DNA from: Bdellovibrionales bacterium
Lineage (GTDB): Bacteria; Bdellovibrionota; Bacteriovoracia; Bacteriovoracales; Bacteriovoracaceae
Length of the DNA: 11,431 nucleotides
Assembly: GCA_005791855.1 (NCBI GenBank)
Contig: SXUH01000256.1
Coordinates: forward strand, 1-11,431
Reading direction: 5' to 3'
Under the pieces are notes generated by a model that was not told the origin of the DNA, ran no database searches, and saw nothing but the letters and a program-made list of their open reading frames with translations. Both the position numbers and the translations under genes were made by a program. Shown piece by piece: positions 1 through 5,618 of the stretch. Positions within the stretch are counted from its first letter, which is position 1, and every line of letters begins with the position of its first letter.

Positions 1-560
1 ACCTTGAGGTACGAGGACTGGATGATCTGGAGGATCCGCTTCGCCTCCACCGTCTTCCGCGTGTCCGACCAGATCTTTAGAGCAGTGTCGTCCACGCCCT
101 TGAGCGTGTCCTCACCCCAGAGCCAGGGGACGAGGTAGTACTCGTCGGGGATGCTCTCGAGGAAGAGCTGGATGATCTCGAGCTCGTTGACCGACCGCTG
201 GTTCCCGACGGCAAGGGTGTACTGCGACGGGTACTGGATCCGGATGTTGGTCTCCGGTCGCTGCTGGGTTTCCCAGACGTTGTGGAAGCACCAGCAGATG
301 TGTTTGGCGTCCGCGGTGTTGTGGGGAGAACGTTCGACGTTCATGAGGTCGTACTGGATGTAGTTGAGGTAGTCCCAGAGCTGGTTAAAGGTTCCGGATC
401 TTAAAAGTTCCATGACCCCCGGGGTATACCGGTCGTACTCATGGAGGGGCCCGCCGCCGTAGAGCCAGTCCATGAACGATCCGGTCTCGAGCGGAGACCA
501 GTAGGTGAGGACTCGCTGGATGACGTCGACGTCGGTGGCTTTTTGATAAATGGGTTGCAT
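1..560 (-). CDS. Unrecognised W/Y-rich protein, C-terminus cut by the window edge
   Basis: An open frame runs from the ATG at 558-560 to the left edge without a stop, giving 186 complete residues of a longer protein. It starts MQPIYQKATDVDVIQRVL. An in-frame TAA lies a few codons upstream and no other start falls between, so this start is well supported. The visible part has no signal peptide or membrane segment, so it is probably cytoplasmic. It is rich in Trp and Tyr (8 Trp), is predicted mostly helical by eye, and has a CWCFHNVW patch in mid-sequence. I do not recognise the family. Codon use matches the neighbouring genes. An AGG directly touches the ATG, too close to act as a ribosome site. 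The gene follows the VOC gene in the same direction after 105 bp, with a hairpin and its own candidate promoter between, so it is probably a separate transcript. Confidence 0.8.
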   Translation of the reverse strand, partial: MQPIYQKATDVDVIQRVLTYWSPLETGSFMDWLYGGGPLHEYDRYTPGVMELLRSGTFNQLWDYLNYIQYDLMNVERSPHNTADAKHICWCFHNVWETQQRPETNIRIQYPSQYTLAVGNQRSVNELEIIQLFLESIPDEYYLVPWLWGEDTLKGVDDTALKIWSDTRKTVEAKRILQIIQSSYLK

Positions 561-601
561 CCTAAGTTCAGTACGTTAAGGGTGAAGTTCAGTCAACTGA
601 A
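561..601 (-). promoter_or_regulatory. Promoter region with phased direct repeats upstream of the left-edge gene
   Basis: On the plus strand the 9-mer AAGTTCAGT occurs at 564-572 and again at 585-593. The period is exactly 21 bp, about two helical turns. The second copy is followed after CA by ACTGAA (596-601), so TTCAGT/ACTGAA forms an inverted repeat at 588-601. On the minus strand a good -35 hexamer, TTGACT (591-596), lies inside this structure. The hexamer 17 bp downstream of it, TACTGA, is a poor -10. Two same-face repeats over the promoter suggest a regulator binding site. The repeats are seen directly; the binding role is inferred. Confidence 0.45.
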
Positions 602-645
602 GGATGAGAAGTCGGATGCGAACCCTTTTGTAAGTGCTTGAAATT

Positions 646-669
646 ATGACTTCATCCGGATGAAGTCAT
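646..669. terminator. Perfect 24-bp palindrome at the 3' end of the VOC gene
   Basis: The arms are ATGACTTCAT (646-655) and ATGAAGTCAT (660-669) around a CCGG loop, a perfect palindrome. In RNA this gives a 10-bp stem with a tetraloop. The TGA stop of the VOC gene (minus strand) lies in the outer arm. No T-run follows on either strand, so it is not a textbook intrinsic terminator. A hairpin with the same ACTTCAT stem and CCGG loop ends the histidine kinase gene at 9723-9744. The likely role is transcription stopping or mRNA 3' end protection. Confidence 0.6.
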
Positions 670-1172
670 AGCGGAGACCCGAACATCTCCGAGATCATCG
701 CTGGTCGCATGAACCCTTTGTAGCGTGCGTACTCATCTCCGGAGAGGACCTCCACGAGGTACGAGTTATCGATCCAGAGTTCGACGAGCTTGAACACTCC
801 GGCGCGGTCGCAGCCCACGACCCGGAACCCGTGCTCCTCCCCGAGGGTCCGGAGCTCCTGCTCCGTGAGGCGAGAGGAGACGGCCATGTGGTGGGACGTC
901 GGCTTCTGGTCATCCGCCTCTTTATAGATCTGGTCTTCCCAGGGTTGGGTCTTGATCGTCGGTTCGCTCAGGCTCATCGGCGCTCCCTGGCCCGGATGAT
1001 GGCTCATGCCGACGGGGTAGACTTCGATCGCCGAACCGGAGTCATCGTTGGCGACCACGATGTAGGCCCCCTCGACCACCGGGAACGCGAAGACGCTTGC
1101 ATCGGTGACCTTCGCGAGGAGCTTCGCGACCGTGAAGGGGTTTCTGGCGGGGATGGATACGTGGGCGATCAT
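666..1172 (-). CDS. VOC-superfamily (glyoxalase-like) protein
   Basis: This is a 168-residue protein with the duplicated beta-alpha-beta-beta-beta pattern of the vicinal oxygen chelate fold. The first half opens with HVSIPA (H4) and closes with AIEVYP (E50). The second half opens with HHMAVSS (H94/H95) and closes with LVEVL (E141). These are the expected places for the four metal ligands of a VOC enzyme such as a glyoxalase, dioxygenase or resistance protein. The substrate cannot be read from sequence. There is no signal peptide, so it is cytoplasmic. Its ATG overlaps the TetR stop codon (ATGA), and a strong AAGGAG ribosome site (1179-1184) lies inside the end of the TetR frame, so the two are co-transcribed and probably translationally coupled. 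It is likely controlled by that TetR protein. The family call is confident at superfamily level only. Confidence 0.72.
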   Translation of the reverse strand: MIAHVSIPARNPFTVAKLLAKVTDASVFAFPVVEGAYIVVANDDSGSAIEVYPVGMSHHPGQGAPMSLSEPTIKTQPWEDQIYKEADDQKPTSHHMAVSSRLTEQELRTLGEEHGFRVVGCDRAGVFKLVELWIDNSYLVEVLSGDEYARYKGFMRPAMISEMFGSPL

Positions 1173-1780
1173 TTCTCACTCCTTTTGATGTGGTCGAAGA
1201 GGACTTCGATGGCGGTCTTGGTTGCCTTTGAGATTTCCTTGTCCGTCATGTCCCACCGGCACCTCAGCGAGTCCCAGGCGTAGGCGCTGTGGAGGAGCTG
1301 GAGGACGGCGGCGTAGCTCCGGGCGGAGCGGGGAGGGATCCGGGGGTTGAGCCCTTTGACGATGTTGGTGAAGGCCCGCATCCGTTCTTGGTTGATCGAG
1401 GCCCGCATCTCCCGGCCCTGCGCAGTGGTGATGCTCGCGACGATCATGGCTTCGTTAGCGCCGAAGCCCTGGATGAGGTCGTCGTGGTTTCGCAGGAGCT
1501 CGTCCGCCGTGGTGGGCATCGTGAGCTGAGCGCCGAGCTTCTCGGTGATGCCTTCCCACAGTACCTTGAGGAGGTTCTCCCGGTCGGGGAAATGCCGGTA
1601 GACCGTCATCTCCGTCACCCCCGCCCGGCGGGCGACTTCCTTGTAGGTGATCTCTTCGGCGGACCCGTTGCTCTGGAAGAGCTCGAGGAGGGCTTCCTGG
1701 ATCTTCGTTTTCGTGAGGTGGGCCTGCTCGCTTCGGAGAGTGGAGTTGTAAGTCTTTTTTGTGGGTTTTACTGTATTCAT
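1169..1780 (-). CDS. TetR/AcrR-family transcriptional repressor
   Basis: From the ATG at 1778-1780 the product has 203 residues, a normal TetR length. The N-terminal DNA-binding domain is clear: helices from about residue 20, then ITYKEVARRAGVTEMTVYRHF (44-64), the family signature with the recognition helix and the Tyr-x-His-Phe end. The C-terminal 120 residues form the variable ligand-binding and dimer domain, and the inducer is unknown. A start 12 codons further upstream (1814-1816) is open, but it lies upstream of the predicted -10 box and inside the spacer, so the MNTVKP start is preferred. No ribosome site precedes this ATG. The gene heads an operon with the VOC protein (4-bp overlap) and probably represses itself through the operator over its start. 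Confidence 0.9.
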   Translation of the reverse strand: MNTVKPTKKTYNSTLRSEQAHLTKTKIQEALLELFQSNGSAEEITYKEVARRAGVTEMTVYRHFPDRENLLKVLWEGITEKLGAQLTMPTTADELLRNHDDLIQGFGANEAMIVASITTAQGREMRASINQERMRAFTNIVKGLNPRIPPRSARSYAAVLQLLHSAYAWDSLRCRWDMTDKEISKATKTAIEVLFDHIKRSEK

Positions 1781-1802
1781 GTTAGTAAGTATAACATGAA
1801 TA
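1774..1802. promoter_or_regulatory. TetR operator: perfect 11-bp inverted repeat over -10 box and start codon
   Basis: The arms TATTCATGTTA (1774-1784) and TAACATGAATA (1792-1802) are perfect inverted repeats separated by 7 bp (GTAAGTA). Size and symmetry fit an operator for a TetR dimer or dimer pair. The minus-strand -10 box lies across the spacer, and the first codons of the TetR gene (ATG AAT A) are the proximal half-site. Binding here would block both promoter and start, which supports autoregulation of the TetR-VOC operon. The repeat is seen directly; the assignment to this repressor rests on position. Confidence 0.78.
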
Positions 1803-1815
1803 TGGCTTGAGGGCA
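1787..1815 (-). promoter_or_regulatory. Sigma-70-type promoter of the TetR-VOC operon
   Basis: On the minus strand TTGCCC (-35), a 17-bp spacer and TATACT (-10) are found. The hexamers match the vegetative consensus in 4 and 5 positions. Seven bases after the -10 comes CATGAATA, so the predicted transcript starts within one or two bases of the TetR ATG. This implies a leaderless or nearly leaderless message, consistent with the absence of a ribosome-binding sequence. Confidence 0.6.
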
Positions 1816-1828
1816 AGAGATTTTTTCT

Positions 1829-1850
1829 GGCATTAAGTCGTTAGAATGCC
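1829..1850. other. Small inverted repeat between Rrf2 and TetR genes
   Basis: GGCATT (1829-1834) and AATGCC (1845-1850) can form a 6-bp stem with a 10-base loop downstream of the Rrf2 gene. The T-run beside it (1821-1826) is on the wrong side for minus-strand transcription, so it is not a good intrinsic terminator for Rrf2. Its role is unknown; chance is possible. Confidence 0.3.
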
Positions 1851-1899
1851 TGCTCCAGTTAGCTGAAGAGGTACGAGGTCTACAGGGTCAATTTCAATC

Positions 1900-2319
1900 C
1901 TACTTGATCTTGCTCACGAGATCCGAGAGCCGCTGCTTCTCCAGGTAGGAGAGGGTGGACCTCTCCATTCCCGTGACGACGTCGCAAAGGATCTGGCCCA
2001 TGGAGCAGGATACCGGGCAGTGCTTGAAGGCCGGTTTCTCATGGGTCGCGACGAGGCGCTTGTCGGCCATTACTGCCTGGTAGATTTCTTTAAGAGTGAT
2101 CTCCCGCGGAGCTCTGGCGAGCTTGATGCCTCCGCCTTTCCCGCGGAAGCTCTCCACCAGATTGGCCTGCACCAGCTTGGTGATGAGCTTCCGGATGAAG
2201 GTAGGGTTCGTTTGAAGGATGTGGCCAAAGTCCTCGGAGCTCATCAGCTCCTCCCCACCGTACCGGTAGGCGAGGGACGTCATGATCTGGACCGAGACCG
2301 CGAATCTGGTATCAACCAT
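1900..2319 (-). CDS. Rrf2-family transcriptional regulator with three C-terminal cysteines
   Basis: This 139-residue protein has the Rrf2 layout. An N-terminal winged helix starts MVDTRFAVSVQIMTSLAY, the recognition helix region is NPTFIRKLITKLVQANLV (38-55), and the wing is GKGGGIKLARAP (60-71). A long dimer helix and a cysteine cluster HCPVSCSMGQILC follow (C101, C105, C112). Rrf2 proteins such as IscR and NsrR bind an Fe-S cluster through three cysteines, while others sense disulfide stress. The spacing here (C-x3-C-x6-C) differs from the C-x5-C-x5-C of IscR, so the ligand state cannot be told from sequence. It is divergent from an SDR and a GST gene and very likely controls them. No ribosome site precedes the ATG, and the predicted promoter puts the transcript start at the ATG. 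Confidence 0.9.
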   Translation of the reverse strand: MVDTRFAVSVQIMTSLAYRYGGEELMSSEDFGHILQTNPTFIRKLITKLVQANLVESFRGKGGGIKLARAPREITLKEIYQAVMADKRLVATHEKPAFKHCPVSCSMGQILCDVVTGMERSTLSYLEKQRLSDLVSKIK

Positions 2320-2325
2320 ATGGGC

Positions 2326-2354
2326 ATACTAGCTTAATTTGGATGGAAAGTCCA
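2326..2354 (-). promoter_or_regulatory. Promoter of the Rrf2 gene, apparently leaderless
   Basis: On the minus strand TGGACT (2349-2354), a 17-bp spacer and TAGTAT (2326-2331) form a sigma-70-like promoter. The predicted start is at or one base from the Rrf2 ATG (2317-2319). The -35 lies in a short dyad, TGGA-CTT-TCCA (2344-2354). Confidence 0.5.
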
Positions 2355-2359
2355 GGTTA

Positions 2360-2382
2360 AATGCAATAATTAAAGTTGCATT
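2360..2382. promoter_or_regulatory. Candidate Rrf2 operator in the divergent promoter region
   Basis: AATGCAA (2360-2366) and TTGCATT (2376-2382) are perfect 7-bp inverted repeats with an AT-rich 9-bp spacer. At 23 bp the dyad has the size expected of an Rrf2 dimer site. It lies just upstream of the Rrf2 -35 and upstream of the SDR gene, so one site could control both directions. A possible plus-strand promoter for the SDR gene is TTGCTT (2393-2398), 17-18 bp, then ATACAT or TACATT (about 2416-2422), but that match is weak. Confidence 0.5.
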
Positions 2383-2436
2383 AAGTAGGGATTTGCTTTA
2401 ATGTTACTTTAACGGATACATTATAAAGGAGCATCC

Positions 2437-3183
2437 ATGAAAAAGCTTACTGGTCAGATCGCTGTCATCACAGGTGGGAACTCGGGCATCGGCTTTGCGA
2501 CCGCTCGATTGTTCAAAGAGGAAGGGGCCCAGGTGGTCATCACGGCGCGGTCGCCGGAGACCTTCGAACGGGCCCGCAAGGAATACGGTTCGCACTTCGA
2601 CGTCATCCAGACCGATGTGAAGGACCTGAAGGCCCTCGACCACCTCTACGCCCAGGTGAAGGAGAAGTACGGTCGGATCGACGTGCTGTTCGCCAACGCC
2701 GGGGTCGCGGTCTTCGCACCCACGGAACTCGTCGACGAGAGCTTCTTCAACAACCAGTTCGACACCAACGTGAAGGGGCTGTACTTCACCGTCACGAAGG
2801 CTCTTCCCCTCCTGTCACCAGGGGCGCGGGTGATTCTCAACGCCTCGACCGTTGCCAGTAAGGGGCTCCCGGGGGCGAGCGTGTACTCGGCCACGAAAGC
2901 CGCGGTCCGATCCTTCGCCCGCACCTGGGCGGCGGAGTGGGGAACCCAGCGGCGGGTCAACGTCCTCTCCCCCGGGCCCATCACCACGCCCATTTACCAG
3001 AAGCTCGGCATGGGGGCGAAGGACCTCGAAGGGTTCGAGGCCCAGATGGCGCAGACGGTGGCGCTGAAGCGCTTCGGGACGGCCGAGGAGATGGCCAACG
3101 TCGCGCTCTTCCTCGCGAGCTTAGATTCAAGTTACCTCACCGGAACCGACATCATCGCCGATGGTGGGTTCAGCCAACTTTAA
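2437..3183 (+). CDS. SDR-family NAD(P)-dependent oxidoreductase
   Basis: This is a complete classical short-chain dehydrogenase/reductase of 248 residues. The Rossmann motif TGGNSGIG (12-19), the NAG motif (87-89), the active-site Asn in NVKG (N111), S137, and YSATK (Y150, K154) are all present, so the tetrad N-S-Y-K is intact. An Arg after the second strand (R38) suggests NADP(H) preference. The C-terminus has the usual LTGTDIIADGG. It reduces or oxidises a carbonyl or alcohol substrate in the cytoplasm; the substrate is unknown. The start has a strong ribosome site (AAAGGAG, 5 bases before the ATG). The GST gene follows after 13 bp, so the two form an operon. Given the divergent Rrf2 regulator, a role in handling reactive carbonyls or quinones is inferred. 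Confidence 0.93.
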   Translation: MKKLTGQIAVITGGNSGIGFATARLFKEEGAQVVITARSPETFERARKEYGSHFDVIQTDVKDLKALDHLYAQVKEKYGRIDVLFANAGVAVFAPTELVDESFFNNQFDTNVKGLYFTVTKALPLLSPGARVILNASTVASKGLPGASVYSATKAAVRSFARTWAAEWGTQRRVNVLSPGPITTPIYQKLGMGAKDLEGFEAQMAQTVALKRFGTAEEMANVALFLASLDSSYLTGTDIIADGGFSQL

Positions 3184-3196
3184 AAAAGGAGCTCAC

Positions 3197-3802
3197 ATGA
3201 AACTTTACTATTCCCCCGGTGCCTGCGCGCTCGCAAGCCAGATCATCCTCCGGGAGGCCAATCTGAAGTTCGACCTGGTGAAGACCGACCTGAAGACGAA
3301 GCAAACGGCGAACGGTGATTTCAAGAAGGTCAATCCCAAGGGGTACATCCCCGTGCTCGAGCTCGACACCGGCGAGGTGCTGACCGAAGGCGCGGCGATC
3401 CTCCAGTGGATCGCCGACCAGGTGCCGGAGAAGAACCTCGTTCCGAGGTGGGGAACCAAGGAAAGATACAAGGCCCTCGAGTGGCTCAACTTCATCGCGA
3501 CCGAACTGCACAAGGGAATCTCGATCTTCTTCTCACCCGAGGTGAAGGACGAGGTGCGGGAGTCGCTCCTGAAGAAGCTCCACCTGCGGCTCGAAGTCCT
3601 CGACCAGCACCTGCGGTCGAATACCTTCATCCTCGGGAATGGATTCACGGTGGCCGATGCGTATGCCTTCAACATCCTCCGGTGGACGCAGTTGCTAAAG
3701 ATTGACATTAGCTCTTATGCGTCCATCCTTCGCCTGATGGAGACGGTTTCGACGAGGGACTCCGTGAGAGCGGCGATCGCGGCTGAAGGTCTCAAGGGAT
3801 AG
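3197..3802 (+). CDS. gstA: Beta-class glutathione S-transferase
   Basis: The product is 201 residues, the same length as Escherichia coli GstA, and opens with MKLYYSPGACALASQIILRE, the hallmark beta-class N-terminus with catalytic C10 in place of the Tyr or Ser used by other classes. The thioredoxin-like domain (1-80) carries the glutathione-contacting GYIPVLELDTGEVLTEGAAI segment with the cis-Pro. The all-helical domain follows, with GNGFTVADAYAF (about 152-163), the conserved N-capping box. It conjugates glutathione to electrophiles or reduces peroxides and disulfides in the cytoplasm. ATG 3197 is chosen over an upstream start at 3161 because an AAGGAG ribosome site (3186-3191) lies 5 bases before it and because it gives the exact family N-terminus. 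It is the second gene of the SDR operon. Confidence 0.93.
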   Translation: MKLYYSPGACALASQIILREANLKFDLVKTDLKTKQTANGDFKKVNPKGYIPVLELDTGEVLTEGAAILQWIADQVPEKNLVPRWGTKERYKALEWLNFIATELHKGISIFFSPEVKDEVRESLLKKLHLRLEVLDQHLRSNTFILGNGFTVADAYAFNILRWTQLLKIDISSYASILRLMETVSTRDSVRAAIAAEGLKG

Positions 3803-3811
3803 TGGCAGAGT

Positions 3812-3841
3812 GGTTCCAGCGGATTTCATCTTGCTGGAACC
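3812..3841. terminator. Hairpin between convergent GST and GDYXXLXY genes
   Basis: GGTTCCAGC (3812-3820) and GCTGGAACC (3833-3841) form a perfect 9-bp stem with a 12-base loop. Past a bulged T the stem can extend by GAG/CTC. It fills the 41-bp gap between two convergent genes, the usual place for a two-way terminator. The following bases are only modestly T-rich on either strand, so efficiency is uncertain. Confidence 0.6.
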
Positions 3842-3843
3842 CT

Positions 3844-4323
3844 CTATCTTAGGTCCTTCCAAGATGCGCCATCGAGGAGCAAGTCTTTCACCTGCGCCTG
3901 GCCACTGCGGGGAAGAGAGAGGACGATGCTCGCGGCCTTCGAGCGGATGAGCTCTTCGAGCTCTCTTGCTCTTGCTTCCGGCACGTAGAACCTCTCGATC
4001 CCGGCTTCGAACCTCCCGTCGGTACATTCTCCGCGGATGAGCTTTCCACAATCCTCCGGGGCCGAATAGGAGAACGTCCTCGGTTCGAGGCAGACGTAGC
4101 CAGCTTGCTTTCCAGTATTCGTCGAGCAGATTCCGGCGACGCCGTAGTCGATCTCGTAGATCAGGTAGTGGCCCGAGAGGAGGTCCCGGGGGTCGTAGCC
4201 GGTGATGGGCAGGATGATCTCCTGGCCATACGAATGCACGTAACCCTTGTAGGCCGTGAGCACCAGCAGCGCGAAGATCGGGAACGAGAGGACGAACGCG
4301 AGAGCTTTCCTCGTCTGAATCAT
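3844..4323 (-). CDS. GDYXXLXY-family membrane-anchored protein
   Basis: The product has 159 residues. One N-terminal membrane segment (about 7-27, LAFVLSFPIFALLVLTAYKG) is followed by an extracytoplasmic domain. The family motif is present as GYDPRDLLSGHYLIYEIDYG (about 43-62), matching the GDYxxLxY pattern with His for Asp. Cysteines in the following part (GICSTN, YVCLEP, DCGKL, GECTDG) could pair in the periplasm. The function of the family is not known; it habitually sits with DUF2157 or DUF4401 membrane proteins, as here. The ATG at 4321-4323 overlaps the DUF2157 stop (ATGA), so translation is coupled and the two probably form a complex. The frame stays open further upstream, but that part lies within the DUF2157 gene and lacks support. 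Confidence 0.85.
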   Translation of the reverse strand: MIQTRKALAFVLSFPIFALLVLTAYKGYVHSYGQEIILPITGYDPRDLLSGHYLIYEIDYGVAGICSTNTGKQAGYVCLEPRTFSYSAPEDCGKLIRGECTDGRFEAGIERFYVPEARARELEELIRSKAASIVLSLPRSGQAQVKDLLLDGASWKDLR

Positions 4324-5450
4324 TGCACCCACCTCTCGGCCCAGACGGCGAGCTCCGTCCGGTACCTGTTCCAGAGAACCGCCAGGGCGATCACGAGGCA
4401 TCCGGAAATGATGAGTCCCACGCCGGTCGTGGCGAGGCCCCCGAAGGCTTGGAAGTACAAGACGAGGAAGCGCAGGCTCAGGAAGGAGAGGAACAACTGA
4501 AAGAGCCGCCGCTCCTTGAGGCTCGCCAGGAAGATGGCAACGAGGCTGAGGACGGCGATGGTGAGGACCGCGTAGGTCAGGGGTGCTTCGATACCAACCC
4601 GAGGGAGATGGAATGGGATGAAAAACAACCCTAGCGTCAAGAGCAGGAGTTTCTTTTGAATGTTCCGGTATCCGAAGCTTCTCCAGATTCCAAACGCCGC
4701 GACGGTTCCTAGGACGTACCCGGGAACGAGCGCCGTCTGGCCCTCGCCGACCTTGTACCGAGACAGCTCGGGGAATTCCGCAACCACCAGAGCGAGGAGG
4801 CCGGCGATCAAAGTCCAGGACCGGAACGCTCGGGTAGGTCCGCTTTCTTCCGCCAGCCCCTTACTCAAGACCGTGAGGCCCGCGCATAAGAGTGGGACCG
4901 CCATGAACACTGCGTGGTAATCCCGCTGGAAGATCGGCTGGAGGGCAACCGAATCCAGGGCAGTGAAGACGAGGCCTGTGAGGAAGGCGCCGGCCCACAG
5001 GAACGGCACGGCGGTCCGTCGTGCGGCGATCGCTGCTCCGAAGGTGATCAGAGACCACAGCAACAATGCCTGATAGAGCTTGCCGCCGGTGTGGTAGATC
5101 TGCGAGATGAGGCCAATGGACGCCAGGCAGAGGATGAGGAAAGAAAGAAGCAGGGCCTCGAACTGAATGGCCTTCTTCGCTTCCCAGCTTCGGAATGTTG
5201 CCACGGCGAGAGCCGTCAGAAGGAGGAAGTCTCCGCCGAGCTTCACGGGATCGGGGATCTCATTCCAGTTCGCCGCGATCAACGAGATAATACCGATGCC
5301 GACGATGCCGGCGCCCAGGAGGAGGAGCCCTGAGAGGACCCAGGAAGCTTCTGGTTTGGCTGCTTCATGGTGACGGATCCGCGCGGCCTGGTCAGAGCTG
5401 ATGAGGCCGAGCGCAACCCATTCTTTCAAACCTTTCTCTAGCTTCGACAT
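4320..5450 (-). CDS. DUF2157-domain polytopic membrane protein
   Basis: This is a 376-residue protein with a soluble N-terminus (residues 1-35, WVALGLISSDQAARI, typical of DUF2157) followed by about ten hydrophobic helices spread to the end. Family landmarks are LIAANWNEIPDPVKL near 58-72 and LISQIYHTGG near 113-122. DUF2157 proteins are inner-membrane proteins without an established activity. The ATG at 5448-5450 is the first in frame after upstream stops; no good ribosome site is seen. The gene leads the operon with the GDYXXLXY gene and has a candidate promoter about 50 bases upstream. Confidence 0.88.
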   Translation of the reverse strand: MSKLEKGLKEWVALGLISSDQAARIRHHEAAKPEASWVLSGLLLLGAGIVGIGIISLIAANWNEIPDPVKLGGDFLLLTALAVATFRSWEAKKAIQFEALLLSFLILCLASIGLISQIYHTGGKLYQALLLWSLITFGAAIAARRTAVPFLWAGAFLTGLVFTALDSVALQPIFQRDYHAVFMAVPLLCAGLTVLSKGLAEESGPTRAFRSWTLIAGLLALVVAEFPELSRYKVGEGQTALVPGYVLGTVAAFGIWRSFGYRNIQKKLLLLTLGLFFIPFHLPRVGIEAPLTYAVLTIAVLSLVAIFLASLKERRLFQLFLSFLSLRFLVLYFQAFGGLATTGVGLIISGCLVIALAVLWNRYRTELAVWAERWVQ

Positions 5451-5498
5451 GGGGCCATGGCTAACAACCGTCTCTTCGAGTAATCTCTGTGTCCAGTG

Positions 5499-5527
5499 AT
5501 TATCACCGACAAAGGAAGGGGAGTAAA
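5499..5527 (-). promoter_or_regulatory. Promoter of the DUF2157-GDYXXLXY operon
   Basis: On the minus strand TTTACT (5522-5527), a 17-bp spacer and GATAAT (5499-5504) resemble a sigma-70 promoter. The predicted start is near 5492, leaving a leader of about 40 bases. An 11-bp dyad GTGAT-T-ATCAC (5496-5506) covers the -10 and could be an operator. The rest of the 168-bp divergent gap (5451-5618) shows no clear promoter for the rightward gene. Confidence 0.45.
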
Positions 5528-5618
5528 TAGGTGGCCCACGCCCGGACGGTTTTAGTCGGAGACTTCAGAATTTCTCTTCCTCACCGATGAGCTTCTGTAG
5601 CACTCTTACCGGGACACC

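Noticed and set aside
602..618. Degenerate third copy of the 3'-end hairpin
   Set aside because: The sequence GGATGAGAAGTCGGATG resembles the core but has no second arm, so it is probably chance.
1289..1810. 173-residue open frame antisense to the TetR gene
   Set aside because: The TetR frame has a clear family signature; the antisense product has the Gly/Glu/Val-rich look of a shadow frame.
1829..1850. Intrinsic terminator for the Rrf2 gene
   Set aside because: The stem is only 6 bp and the T-run lies on the wrong side for minus-strand transcription.
3801..3845. tRNA-like fragment (GGCAGAGTGGTTCC) after the GST gene
   Set aside because: No cloverleaf can be drawn; the bases are explained by the 9-bp hairpin between convergent genes.
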